Source: VGNY01 sp964549635
GTDB taxonomy: Bacteria; Chloroflexota; Dehalococcoidia; GIF9; UBA5629
Assembly: GCA_964549635.1 (NCBI GenBank)
Contig: CAZJVJ010000006.1
Location: 1 to 64,000, forward strand
DNA: 64,000 bases
Reading direction: 5' to 3'
Below, in pieces: positions 16,222 through 24,592 of this stretch (positions within the stretch are counted from its first letter, which is position 1; every line of letters begins with the position of its first letter). A program made the translations under genes and the position numbers. The notes under the pieces are model-generated. The model did not search any database and was not told the origin of the DNA. It saw only the letters and a list, made by a program, of their open reading frames with translations.

Positions 16222-16629
16222 CTACAGTTCCCTATTATAGCCCACCTTAACCTTAGTGCCAATGCCACCTCGTATGTTCCACTCGGCTATTACTTCCATC
16301 CTCCTGGGCTTCACAGTTTCGACCAGGTCTTCCAGCACCTGATTGGTCGCCGTTTCGTAAAATATCTCCACCATACGATAGCTTGTAAGGTAGAATTTCA
16401 GCGACTTTAGCTCAATTATGTGCCTGTCCGGGACATATCGTATCGTGAGCGTAGCGTAATCAGGCTGTCCCGGGTTGAGCGGGCAAAGAGTGGTAAATTC
16501 GCCGGTAGTAATTTCCACCTCATACTCCCTATCGGGATAAGGATTGGGTATCGCTATCAAAAGCTCTTTTTGATGATGAGGTTTGTACTGAAGCTTGAGC
16601 TCTCTGACTCTCTTCTTTATTTCTTCCAC
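16222..16629 (-). CDS. queF: NADPH-dependent 7-cyano-7-deazaguanine reductase, short form
   Basis: QueF reduces preQ0 to preQ1, the last free-base step of queuosine biosynthesis. The catalytic Cys and Asp are in FTTLCPLNPGQPDYA, and the QueF family motif E-x-K-S-x-K-x-Y appears as ELKSLKFY. The 135-residue size fits the short unimodular class. A GTG at 16629 lies nine bases after AGGAGG; the frame can be extended to a TTG at 16650 that would overlap the upstream MBL gene. No other queuosine gene is nearby, so preQ0 must be made by genes elsewhere or be imported. Confidence 0.88.
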   Translation of the reverse strand: MEEIKKRVRELKLQYKPHHQKELLIAIPNPYPDREYEVEITTGEFTTLCPLNPGQPDYATLTIRYVPDRHIIELKSLKFYLTSYRMVEIFYETATNQVLEDLVETVKPRRMEVIAEWNIRGGIGTKVKVGYNREL

Positions 16630-16634
16630 CTGTC

Positions 16635-17633
16635 TCAACCTCCTGACCAATAGAGGTCGATATCCTGCTGGGTTATCCTCTCTGCCTTTCCCTCGACTAC
16701 CAGCAGCCTGAGATGGGCTAATGTCTCCATCACTGCCAGCCTTTTGTCAAAAACTGACAGCTTCTCGAACTTGACGGCATCACCAGCAGGCATCCATGGT
16801 ATCTCTGTGGCTATCTGATAGGCAGTCTTTGGGTCATCCCTGATAACCTTCATTATAGCCAACTGGCGTTGCTCGTGATGATGGAACAGTTCACCGACTC
16901 TTAGCTTGAAGCCACTGAAGACTGAGCCATGTCCCGGGAATATAAAGTTGACCTCCAAGTTCGCCATAGGTTCGAAAGAATTGAAAAAGTCGCCTAACGG
17001 ATTCTCGCCGGACTGCGGATGCAGCCCAACATGAGGGAATATATCGGGTAGAATATGGTCCCCGGAAAACAGGAATTTCCGCTTGGGCTCATAAAGGCAG
17101 ATATGACCGGGAGAATGGCCTGGAGTCAGAAATACTTTTAACTCCGAGGAGCCAGTGGAAATTTTGTCACCATTCTTTAGTTTTACATCAGGTGAGACCA
17201 GACCGACAAATTGTTTAACTGCCAGTGCCGCTTCGGTAAGCTCAGACAAATCGTCTTCAGGAACTCCATTCCGTTTGAACAGAAGCTGCACTTCTTCGAG
17301 AAGCTTGTCTGAATTAACATAACGTGACTCTAGAAATCTCTGCTCGATTTCACTGAAAGCCACTGTAGCCCCGGACATCTGTTTCAGTTTGTAAGCCTGC
17401 CCATAATGGTCGGGGTGAATATGGGTAACTACTATCTGGCTGATATCCTTGAACCCAAAACCGCTGTCTCTCAGCCCATCTCTCAAGGCTGCGAAAGCCT
17501 CAGGCGTATCAAAGCCGGTATCAATCAGCAGGTTTCCCTTGCTACCCTCTATCAAATAGGTATTGATATGGCTTAACGCTGCACCTGCAGGAAGAGGTAG
17601 CTTTATCTGGTGAACGCCTCGCACTATTTCCAT
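16635..17633 (-). CDS. Metallo-beta-lactamase-fold hydrolase (glyoxalase II-like)
   Basis: The 332-residue protein has the complete di-metal motif THIHPDHYGQ near residues 70-80, then LTPGHSPGHICLY and LFSGDHILPD, and FIFPGHGSVFSG near residue 235. The C-terminal 90 residues form a helical, winged-helix-like domain (ETLAHLRLLVVEGKAERI) found in the MBL family with a LACTB2-like C-terminus. The natural substrate is not predictable; thioester or RNA substrates are both known in the superfamily. A GGAGG site precedes the ATG. The gene lies five bases from queF, so the pair is probably co-transcribed. Confidence 0.78.
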   Translation of the reverse strand: MEIVRGVHQIKLPLPAGAALSHINTYLIEGSKGNLLIDTGFDTPEAFAALRDGLRDSGFGFKDISQIVVTHIHPDHYGQAYKLKQMSGATVAFSEIEQRFLESRYVNSDKLLEEVQLLFKRNGVPEDDLSELTEAALAVKQFVGLVSPDVKLKNGDKISTGSSELKVFLTPGHSPGHICLYEPKRKFLFSGDHILPDIFPHVGLHPQSGENPLGDFFNSFEPMANLEVNFIFPGHGSVFSGFKLRVGELFHHHEQRQLAIMKVIRDDPKTAYQIATEIPWMPAGDAVKFEKLSVFDKRLAVMETLAHLRLLVVEGKAERITQQDIDLYWSGG

Positions 17634-17737
17634 AGGTCAGTCCTCCGAAATTGTCTGTAACGCTTTACCTGTAATTTGACCTTTTAAGGCCGCCCTGTAT
17701 GCGGAACGAGAGCGGGTCTAAAACTTCGAACTTCACC

Positions 17738-19027
17738 CTACAAATGCAGAAATTGTTTACCAGCATAGCGAGCCTCGGTCCCCAGCTCCTCTTCTATTTT
17801 GAGCAGGCGATTATATTTGGCTACCCTTTCGCTGCGGCAGGGTGCGCCCGTCTTTATCAGACCCGACCCGACGGCAACTGCCAGATCAGCTATAGTGGTG
17901 TCTTCAGTCTCACCGGAACGATGGCTTATTATAGTCAACCAACCTACCTGCTGCGCTCTTCTTACAGTTGCCAGAGTTTCACTGAGAGTGCCTACCTGAT
18001 TCGGCTTTATCAAGATGGCATTGGATGCTTTCTGGGCAATACCCCTCTCCAGCCGCTCCAGATTCGTGGTATACAGGTCGTCGCCAACCAGTTTAATCTT
18101 GCCGCCTAGCCTTGCGGTCATAGCCACCCATCCAGACCAATCATCCTCAGCCAGCCCGTCCTCGATGCTGATTATAGGATAGCTCGATATCCACCCTGCA
18201 TAGTAATCTATCATCTCACTGCTGGAAAGGGTTGTCCCTTCTCTGTGCAGTATATATTTGCTTTCATCATAAAAGCTGCTTGCCGCAGGGTCCACAGCAA
18301 TGAAGCAGTCATCGCCAGCCTTGTAGCCAGCAATGTCAATGGCTGCGAGTATCAGCTCCACCGCCTGTTTATTGGAAGTCAACGACGGCGCAAAACCACC
18401 CTCATCGCCGACATTGGTGTTCAGTCCTTGATCTTTGATAGCTTTCTTAAGAGCGTGGTAGATTTCAGTCGCCATCTGCAACGCACGACTGAATCGGTTA
18501 GTGCCCACTGGCACCACCATAAATTCCTGAAAATCGGCGGAATCAGCAGCATGTTTGCCACCATTCAGTATGTTCAGCATTGGTATCGGTAAAAGACAGG
18601 CAGAACCACCACCTAGATACCGATAAAGGGGTACACCTGCTGAATTAGCTGCAGCTTTGGCAACGGCCAGAGACACCCCCAGGATGGCATTAGCACCAAG
18701 GTTGGACTTATTTGGGGTACCGTCAAGATCAAGCAAAGTTTTATCGATCGTTTCCTGGTCGCAAGCTAGCATGCCTACCAGCGCCGGCACTATCTTGTCA
18801 TTAACGTTGTTCACGGCTTTACAGACTCCCAACCCGCCATACCTGCTCATATCTCCATCACGCAGCTCTACAGCTTCATACTTGCCAGTACTGGCGCCTG
18901 AGGGGACTGCAGCCACACCGTTTGCGCCGTCAGATAGTTGGACCTCAACCTCAACGGTAGGATTGCCCCGGGAATCAAGTATCTCGCGAGCTTTTATCGC
19001 CTTAATTCTTGCCCGTTTTGACCTCAT
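17738..19027 (-). CDS. eno: Enolase
   Basis: Enolase interconverts 2-phosphoglycerate and phosphoenolpyruvate. The 429-residue product has AREILDSRGNPTVEVEV at its start, SGASTGKYEAVELRDGD, NVGDEGGFAPSL with catalytic Glu, SIEDGLAEDDWSGW with metal-binding residues, the catalytic lysine in NAILIKPNQVGT, and SHRSGETEDTTIADLAVA. All key residues are present and the length is normal. The start (ATG at 19027) has no strong ribosome-binding site and lies only six bases after the preceding LOG-like gene, so translation may be coupled. Confidence 0.95.
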   Translation of the reverse strand: MRSKRARIKAIKAREILDSRGNPTVEVEVQLSDGANGVAAVPSGASTGKYEAVELRDGDMSRYGGLGVCKAVNNVNDKIVPALVGMLACDQETIDKTLLDLDGTPNKSNLGANAILGVSLAVAKAAANSAGVPLYRYLGGGSACLLPIPMLNILNGGKHAADSADFQEFMVVPVGTNRFSRALQMATEIYHALKKAIKDQGLNTNVGDEGGFAPSLTSNKQAVELILAAIDIAGYKAGDDCFIAVDPAASSFYDESKYILHREGTTLSSSEMIDYYAGWISSYPIISIEDGLAEDDWSGWVAMTARLGGKIKLVGDDLYTTNLERLERGIAQKASNAILIKPNQVGTLSETLATVRRAQQVGWLTIISHRSGETEDTTIADLAVAVGSGLIKTGAPCRSERVAKYNRLLKIEEELGTEARYAGKQFLHL

Positions 19028-19033
19028 CGTCCG

Positions 19034-19540
19034 TTAGGGTATCTTTTGACCCCTGGCCAAGGAAATAGCCTTCTCCACGGCATCCACCGCATCCTCTGCC
19101 CTAATTATAGACCTGTCTTCCTCACCATTTCGGTACAATGACCAGGTATTCAGTCCGATAACCGGGATGCCGCTCTTTAAAGCGAAGCCGATCTCAGTAA
19201 GCGTGCCATAGTCGCCGTCAATAGCGATTACCGCCTGGGCTGATTTGACCACCGCTATATTTCTGGCATGACCTACCCCGGTCACTATAGGAAGCTGTAC
19301 ATATGGGTTACGATCTTCAGCGTCCTCGGTAGGCAAAATGCCCACAGTCAGCCCCGACTCAATGGCAGCTCCCCTGCAGGCTGCCTCCATAACACCGCTC
19401 AAGCCTCCGCAGACCAGAATAGCCCCACGTTTAGCCAGCTCCCTGCCCACGGTCTCAGCCAGCGCTGCTTCCTGTGCCGAGCATTTCCCGCCGCCAATAA
19501 CGGCAATAACCAACTTTTTGTCCCAAATCGCTTTTGTCAT
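19034..19540 (-). CDS. LOG-like Rossmann-fold protein of the TIGR00725 family
   Basis: The 168-residue protein belongs to the SLOG/lysine-decarboxylase-like superfamily. It has IGGGKCSAQEAALAETVGRE, then VCGGLSGVMEAACRGA and IDGDYGTLTEIGFALKSGIP, which match the nucleotide-binding GGxxGxM and GGxGTxxE sites of LOG phosphoribohydrolases, although the second reads DGDYGTLTE. Related enzymes release cytokinin-like bases or free adenine from nucleotides, but TIGR00725 members have no proven reaction. It lies six bases upstream of eno. Confidence 0.75.
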   Translation of the reverse strand: MTKAIWDKKLVIAVIGGGKCSAQEAALAETVGRELAKRGAILVCGGLSGVMEAACRGAAIESGLTVGILPTEDAEDRNPYVQLPIVTGVGHARNIAVVKSAQAVIAIDGDYGTLTEIGFALKSGIPVIGLNTWSLYRNGEEDRSIIRAEDAVDAVEKAISLARGQKIP

Positions 19541-19817
19541 GGACTGAAGGTCAAATCTAAAGACTAAATTTTAGCCATTATACCATCCGAGTCCAACTAC
19601 CAGCAAAAGACTAAATTGTCTCCAACTTCTAACGAGCAGGCTTAAAAGATAAATTTCCACGACACTACAAATAGGCTAAACAGCAAAGCGCCAATCTAAA
19701 GAAGCATAATTGTCAGAGTTATTGCCAATTGGCTAGCGGAAATGTAAAATGCCATCAGCTGGCACAGGCAGAACCAGTTAAGGTAAGATTACGCTTAAGT
19801 TATTTGCGGGAGTTGAC

Positions 19818-20402
19818 ATGAAGATAGTAGCGATTGTGGGGAGCCCTAGACTTGCAGGTAACACTAGCTTCCTTGTAGATGAGGCGCTCGCAGAAGCAGC
19901 CGCCAGTGGCTTTGAGACTGAGAAGATAATGTTGACTCAGTACCGGGTCAACCCATGCCTGGGCCACGAAGACTGCGCTTCATTTTCAGCTTGCAAGCTG
20001 ACTGACGACGCTCCTACGATTCTGGACAAATATATCAATGCAGACGGTGTAATCCTGGGCAGCCCAGTCTATTACTACAATATGACTGCTCAAATGAAGG
20101 CCTTTGTGGACAGAAACTATTTTCTTTACACCCATGACATATCCCCTAGGATGCTATGCGCTGGCTTGATAGTGATTGGTGCCGGGGCTGGCCTGGAGCA
20201 CACCGTCAGAGCGCTCAGGCGGTTCTTAAAGCTATCAGCGGATATTCCAGACGATAGGATAATGGTGCTCAAAGGCTATGCCGATAGACCTGGCGAAATA
20301 AAGAACAAGAAGTCAATAGTGGACGAGGCGCGAAAGCTGGGCGGACGGCTGACAGAGATATTGACCTCAAGTCATAACGGGCAAGGCGAATTCAAAAAAT
20401 AA
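19818..20402 (+). CDS. Flavodoxin-fold iron-sulfur flavoprotein-like oxidoreductase
   Basis: The 194-residue product has the NADPH-dependent FMN reductase fold. MKIVAIVGSPRLAGNTSFLVD binds the FMN phosphate, followed by a cysteine-containing loop (CLGHEDCASFSACKLTDDAP) in the position of the cluster-binding loop of archaeal iron-sulfur flavoproteins, then GVILGSPVYYYNMTAQMKAF with the flavin ring contacts. The Cys spacing is not the standard C-x2-C-x2-C, so a 4Fe-4S cluster is possible but unproven. A GGGAG site precedes the ATG. The gene stands alone between divergent and convergent neighbours; 277 bases of non-coding sequence lie upstream, in which I see no RNA gene. Confidence 0.75.
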   Translation: MKIVAIVGSPRLAGNTSFLVDEALAEAAASGFETEKIMLTQYRVNPCLGHEDCASFSACKLTDDAPTILDKYINADGVILGSPVYYYNMTAQMKAFVDRNYFLYTHDISPRMLCAGLIVIGAGAGLEHTVRALRRFLKLSADIPDDRIMVLKGYADRPGEIKNKKSIVDEARKLGGRLTEILTSSHNGQGEFKK

Positions 20403-20418
20403 GCACCAAAGTCGAGCG

Positions 20419-21399
20419 TTACAGGTTCGGGCAGACTACAATTTTAACGTGACTGCTATCTGGAGATAATAAGCTTTCAAAGCTTTCCTTCACCCGCTCA
20501 AGCGGCACTTGTGAAGTTATCAGTGGCCCTGCCCTCAAGCTGCCCCCGGCCATAAAATGTATCGCTTTTGCAAAATCACTGGCCCTGCTATAGTATGCTG
20601 TTTGGATATCGAGCTCGTTGCTTATGACGTTCAGAAAGTCCATTTCAACAGCCTGGTCGCAGATACCCAGTATGACCACCTGGCCACCGCGTCGAACCAG
20701 CCCAGGCGCCTGAGCCACAGTTTCTGGCAAGCCAACACACTCGAACGCTATATCCGGCATCATGCCGCTGGTTAAATCCGATAGCACACTAAAGGGATTG
20801 GTTTTTTGCGGATTTAAAACAAGGTCGGCTCCGAATTGTCTGGCAATATCGGCTCTGAAAGCATTTGGCTCTGTTACCCAGACTGCCCCGGCTCCGGCTA
20901 GTTTTAATACTTGCAGAAGGCAAAGGCCTATAGAGCCCGCACCAATAATTACTACCCTGTCGCCAGGCCTGAACTGTGACTGGTCAAGACCATGCAACGC
21001 GATGCTGAATGGCTCTGTCAGACAAGCCTCTTTCACAGGTAAGCTATCCGGAATATGGTACAGGCTTGCTTCAGGCACCTTCACCATTTCAGCCATAGCA
21101 CCGTCCTCCGTCACACCCAGCCTGAAAGATTTCTCACACAAGTTCTCTTTGCCTGAACGGCAGAGGAAACACTGGCCGCAACCAAGACCAGAATTAGCAG
21201 TGACTTTATCCCCAGGCTTGAACCGCGTGACGCCTAGCCCAACCGCCTTAACCATACCTGAGAACTCGTGCCCGATTATAAGCCCCGGCGCGTACATGCC
21301 GGTTTTATAAGCATGCAGGTCTGAACCGCAAATACCACAAGCCTCTACTTCTACGAGGACCTCTCCCTCCCCCGGAACCGGGTCAGGGCACTGCTGCAC
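20419..21399 (-). CDS. Zinc-dependent medium-chain alcohol/polyol dehydrogenase
   Basis: The protein shows the MDR signatures: CGICGSDLHAYK (catalytic Zn ligand), IGHEFSGMVKAVG, the structural-zinc loop CGQCFLCRSGKENLC, and VVIIGAGSIGLCLLQVLK for NAD(P). The relatives are threonine, sorbitol and butanediol dehydrogenases; the substrate is not clear. The coordinates use a GTG at 21399 that has an AAGGA site, giving 326 residues. However, the upstream frame reads IRAVVFLGQKDIG, the usual first beta-strand of the family, and no ATG, GTG or TTG precedes it; an ATC at 21436-21438 sits where the family's Met is expected. The true start may therefore be non-canonical. The gene is convergent with the flavoprotein gene. 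Confidence 0.82.
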   Translation of the reverse strand: MQQCPDPVPGEGEVLVEVEACGICGSDLHAYKTGMYAPGLIIGHEFSGMVKAVGLGVTRFKPGDKVTANSGLGCGQCFLCRSGKENLCEKSFRLGVTEDGAMAEMVKVPEASLYHIPDSLPVKEACLTEPFSIALHGLDQSQFRPGDRVVIIGAGSIGLCLLQVLKLAGAGAVWVTEPNAFRADIARQFGADLVLNPQKTNPFSVLSDLTSGMMPDIAFECVGLPETVAQAPGLVRRGGQVVILGICDQAVEMDFLNVISNELDIQTAYYSRASDFAKAIHFMAGGSLRAGPLITSQVPLERVKESFESLLSPDSSHVKIVVCPNL

Positions 21400-21515
21400 G
21401 CCTATATCCTTCTGGCCCAGGAAAACAACTGCTCGGATCTCCAGCCCCCTCGATATGAAAATTTAAATCAGTCCCTGTTTGGATCAGAAAAACGCGGAAC
21501 AAAAAAGAGAGTCCA

Positions 21516-21941
21516 TCATCCGAAGCTACGGGCGGCAAAATCCCCTTCAAACTCTGTGGGGATCGTCCGCAACGTCTCTATCCATAGATTGGTGCCCTTA
21601 ACATAACGGAGGATCTTAAACATCGGCCCCTTCAACTTTAAAATGCCCTTTGTTATCGCCCTGATGGCGTCAAGTTTGCCGGTCATAATGTCCACATAGA
21701 CCGAGTAAGGGGCCACAAAAGTAAAAGTGACCGCGCGGTCGTCCATCCAATACTCGGTAGCCTGTGGTAATACAGTGCCTACGATTTTCCGCTCATTCAC
21801 GCCCTTATTTGGCTCAGGCTCCACCACGAAGGCCAGAGTATCATCAAAGCCTTTGCTCGCCTTCTGGTATTCTGCATTTTCCCTTGTCCTCTTCATCGCC
21901 TCCTGCATGTATTCGTCGCTCAAAAACTTCAGCCTCACCAT
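21516..21941 (-). CDS. SCP2 sterol-carrier-like domain protein
   Basis: The 141-residue product resembles the SCP2-like lipid-binding fold, with the segment AVTFTFVAPYSVYVDIMTGK and the helical tail KGPMFKILRYVKGTNLWIET. Stand-alone bacterial SCP2 proteins bind acyl chains or acyl-CoA in the cytoplasm. A GAAGGGGG site precedes the ATG. It lies between the TPP enzyme and alcohol dehydrogenase genes on the same strand, with gaps of 71 and 116 bases, so co-transcription is possible. Confidence 0.6.
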   Translation of the reverse strand: MVRLKFLSDEYMQEAMKRTRENAEYQKASKGFDDTLAFVVEPEPNKGVNERKIVGTVLPQATEYWMDDRAVTFTFVAPYSVYVDIMTGKLDAIRAITKGILKLKGPMFKILRYVKGTNLWIETLRTIPTEFEGDFAARSFG

Positions 21942-22012
21942 AGTGTACCCCCTTCATTATTTTGGATTGCCGGTGCCGAAAGGCATCCTTGAGACCTTAG
22001 ATTGCTCAACTG

Positions 22013-23728
22013 TTACATCTCGCACCCCTGAAGCCACAAGTCCGCAACAGTGGCAAAATCTGGAGGATTGAGCGCCGCTCCCTTATCTACTAACACATCG
22101 AGCACCGCCGGCAGTCTTGAATCCAAGGCTCTTTGGAGAGCACTACGGATTTCCTCCGGTTCCTCCACACGCTCACCGTAGCAGCCCATAGATTGGGCCA
22201 TTTTGTCAAGACGGGCGTCATAAAAATCGACGCCGATTACCCGAGCCCCACAGGCAACAATTTGTCCCTGCTTTATCATTCCATAGGCCTGGTCGTTGGC
22301 AATAATATCTATTACCTGGAGCCCATATCTGCGAGCTGTTTCCAGCTCCTGATTCATAAACATGAAGGAGCCATCGCCATGGATTATGAAGACCTTTTTT
22401 TCAGGGCAGGCTAGCTTAGCAGCTAAAGCATAGGGCAACCCGGCGCCTAAATGTCCCATATCACCTGCCCACAGGAAGGTGCGCGGTTCGAAGATATGCA
22501 TCAGATAGGTTGCCCATACTGCAATATTCCCCCCATCAACGCAAACTATTGAGTCTCTTGGGAAGAAATCCCTTACCTCCTTAACCAAACGCAGCGGGTG
22601 AATAGGTTTGGCATTTGACCTGCCAAGCTCTTCGAACTCTGACAGCCAGCTATCCTGGGTGGCCCTGCATTCGGTTACCAGCTTGCTCATGCCCCGCGGA
22701 GGCGTGGCTTTTCTCACCAGTGCAAGCATCTGCTGCAACACGGTACGGGCGTCTCCGATAATCCCTATTTCGACAGGCACGTTTACGCCTATCATCTCTG
22801 GGGCACAGTCTATCTGAATAATCTTCTGGGTGCCTCTTTCGCCCCAGAAAGGTGGACTTCCCCAACCATCAAGCTCTCCAAACCTCGTACCGATGGCCAA
22901 AATTACATCAGCCGCACATTGCGCGCCCAGGGCTCCATAACCCGCCGCCTTAAACACCAGAGGATGGTCATCAGGTAAAACACCTCTGGAACCCACCGTT
23001 GGAGTAACTGGAATCCCTAAATATTCCGCCAATTCTCTGACTTCATTCCAGGCGCCTGAGCGCAACACACCACCACCAGCATGTATCACTGGATTTTCAG
23101 CCGAAAGCAGCAAAGCCACCGCCTCTTCCACTAAGGCTGGATTACCAGCAGCCCCCTCCACAGCACGATATTGATATGGTTCGAGAAATGCGCTCTCTTC
23201 GATTTCATCGGCATGAAAGAGGACGTCCGCTGGCAAGTCAAGGTGAACCGGTCCGGGTCTGCCGCTCAAAGCCACACGAAAGGCATGACGTACCAACTCA
23301 GGGATGCGGTCCCACCTGTTTACTACGGCATTCCACTTGGTTATAGCAGAAAAAAGACCCAATTGGTCACATTCCTGAGTAGAACCATGGCAAGGATAGG
23401 CCCTCCATGACTGAGTCTGGGCTGTTAGCACCAGTACAGGAATGCTTTCGACATAAGCCGCAGCTACGCCAGGCACAAGGTCGGTAGCTCCTGGACCGAC
23501 TGTGCCTGCACATACCCCCGGTTGTCCGGTAACCCTTGCCCAAGCATCGGCCATGTGCGCTGATGCTTGCTCATGTCGGTTACAAATAAAGTCAATACCC
23601 TCATCCCTGTTTTTATATATGGCATCTGTAATGGGCAAGAGCTGGGCCCCCGGAACACCAAATACGTATTTCACCCCTTCCTTTAGAAGACATTTAACCA
23701 GAACCTCTCCACCAGTCATTCTTGGCAT
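22013..23728 (-). CDS. Thiamine-pyrophosphate enzyme, acetolactate synthase-like
   Basis: The 571-residue protein has the three-domain layout of the pyruvate oxidase/acetolactate synthase family. The catalytic Glu is in CNRHEQASAHMADAWARVTG near residue 50, the central domain begins near VEEAVALLLSAENPVIHAGG, and the C-terminal TPP domain has GDGSFMFMNQELETARRYGL with a downstream Asn (IANDQAYGM). No regulatory ilvN gene follows, so it is probably a paralogue acting on another 2-oxo acid. A GGAGGTGG site precedes the ATG at 23728; a longer frame from 23809 has no support. Confidence 0.8.
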   Translation of the reverse strand: MPRMTGGEVLVKCLLKEGVKYVFGVPGAQLLPITDAIYKNRDEGIDFICNRHEQASAHMADAWARVTGQPGVCAGTVGPGATDLVPGVAAAYVESIPVLVLTAQTQSWRAYPCHGSTQECDQLGLFSAITKWNAVVNRWDRIPELVRHAFRVALSGRPGPVHLDLPADVLFHADEIEESAFLEPYQYRAVEGAAGNPALVEEAVALLLSAENPVIHAGGGVLRSGAWNEVRELAEYLGIPVTPTVGSRGVLPDDHPLVFKAAGYGALGAQCAADVILAIGTRFGELDGWGSPPFWGERGTQKIIQIDCAPEMIGVNVPVEIGIIGDARTVLQQMLALVRKATPPRGMSKLVTECRATQDSWLSEFEELGRSNAKPIHPLRLVKEVRDFFPRDSIVCVDGGNIAVWATYLMHIFEPRTFLWAGDMGHLGAGLPYALAAKLACPEKKVFIIHGDGSFMFMNQELETARRYGLQVIDIIANDQAYGMIKQGQIVACGARVIGVDFYDARLDKMAQSMGCYGERVEEPEEIRSALQRALDSRLPAVLDVLVDKGAALNPPDFATVADLWLQGCEM

Positions 23729-23841
23729 GGTAACTCCACCTCCGTTGCAGAAATAATCTGAGCAAGCGCCGCTCAGCTCTATACTATAGCGATTGGTAAT
23801 ACCTGTCAATCCTTTTGTACTCGTCGTTTCTTTTGGTGGGC

Positions 23842-24423
23842 CTAATTGAATTTGTTCATGGCGACAGTTATTCCTTCTTTGACGAGAGCGTAAATTGCTT
23901 CACCAACCCTGGTGATAACCCCTTTAATGACCTCCTCCTCCTCAGGGGTGAAGTCGCCGAGTACATAGCTGACTATGGTATCCTCATCTGTGACTGGTGT
24001 TCCATCCTCTCTGGTAGGGCGGCCAATACCCACCTTAACCCGGCAGAAGTCCTGGCTGCCCAGAGCCGAAATTATGGATTTCATCCCTTTGTGCCCGCCC
24101 GCACTGCCACCGGGACGCAGACGGAGTCTGCCAAATGGCAAATCAAGGTCATCATAGATGACAATCAGATCGTTTATCGGGATATTATGCTTGCGCAGCA
24201 GACAGGCTACTACTTCACCACTGGCATTAACGAAGGTTCTGGGTTTAGCCAGCAGCACCTTAACACCGCCTATTTCGCCATCTCCCACCTGAGCCCGGCA
24301 CTGGTGCCGCCTCATGGAGATAGAATTAAGCTTTGCCAGATGGTTTATACAGCGAAAACCAATATTGTGCCGGTTGCGAGCGTAAGTTTTGCCAGGGTTG
24401 CCTAGGCCAACAATGAGTTTCAA
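23842..24423 (-). CDS. pth: Peptidyl-tRNA hydrolase
   Basis: Pth releases tRNA from peptidyl-tRNA that has dropped off ribosomes. The 193-residue protein has the active-site start KLIVGLGNPGKTYARNRHNIG with catalytic His, then VLLAKPRTFVNASGEVV, YDDLDLPFGRLRLRPGGSAGGHKGMKSI and VKVGIGRP. Length and motifs are typical. The frame begins with TTG at 24423. A hairpin lies just upstream in the leader. Confidence 0.93.
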   Translation of the reverse strand: MKLIVGLGNPGKTYARNRHNIGFRCINHLAKLNSISMRRHQCRAQVGDGEIGGVKVLLAKPRTFVNASGEVVACLLRKHNIPINDLIVIYDDLDLPFGRLRLRPGGSAGGHKGMKSIISALGSQDFCRVKVGIGRPTREDGTPVTDEDTIVSYVLGDFTPEEEEVIKGVITRVGEAIYALVKEGITVAMNKFN

Positions 24424-24439
24424 TTTTCTAGACCTTTAG

Positions 24440-24466
24440 GCCCTATCCCCTTAACGAGGAGAGGGC
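24440..24466. repeat. Imperfect inverted repeat in the ligA-pth interval
   Basis: GCCCTATCC and GAGAGGGC flank a central TTAACGAG-like loop and form a stem of about nine pairs with one mismatch. On the minus strand it falls between ligA and pth, 17 bases before the pth start. No T-run follows, so it is as likely a leader hairpin as a terminator. Confidence 0.3.
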
Positions 24467-24592
24467 GGATATATTTTTGTATCTCAACCCTTTAGACTCA
24501 GGTTCGTAAGGCTCAAGCCCCAAACTAAGTTTTTGTGACTCAACCATTTGCCGCTGGAATAAATATTGCAGCCGTACCAATTTGTTACCCAG

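Noticed and set aside
24440..24466. Rho-independent terminator after ligA
   Set aside because: The stem has a mismatch, lies over 120 bases from the ligA stop and is not followed by a T-run; it is kept only as an inverted repeat.
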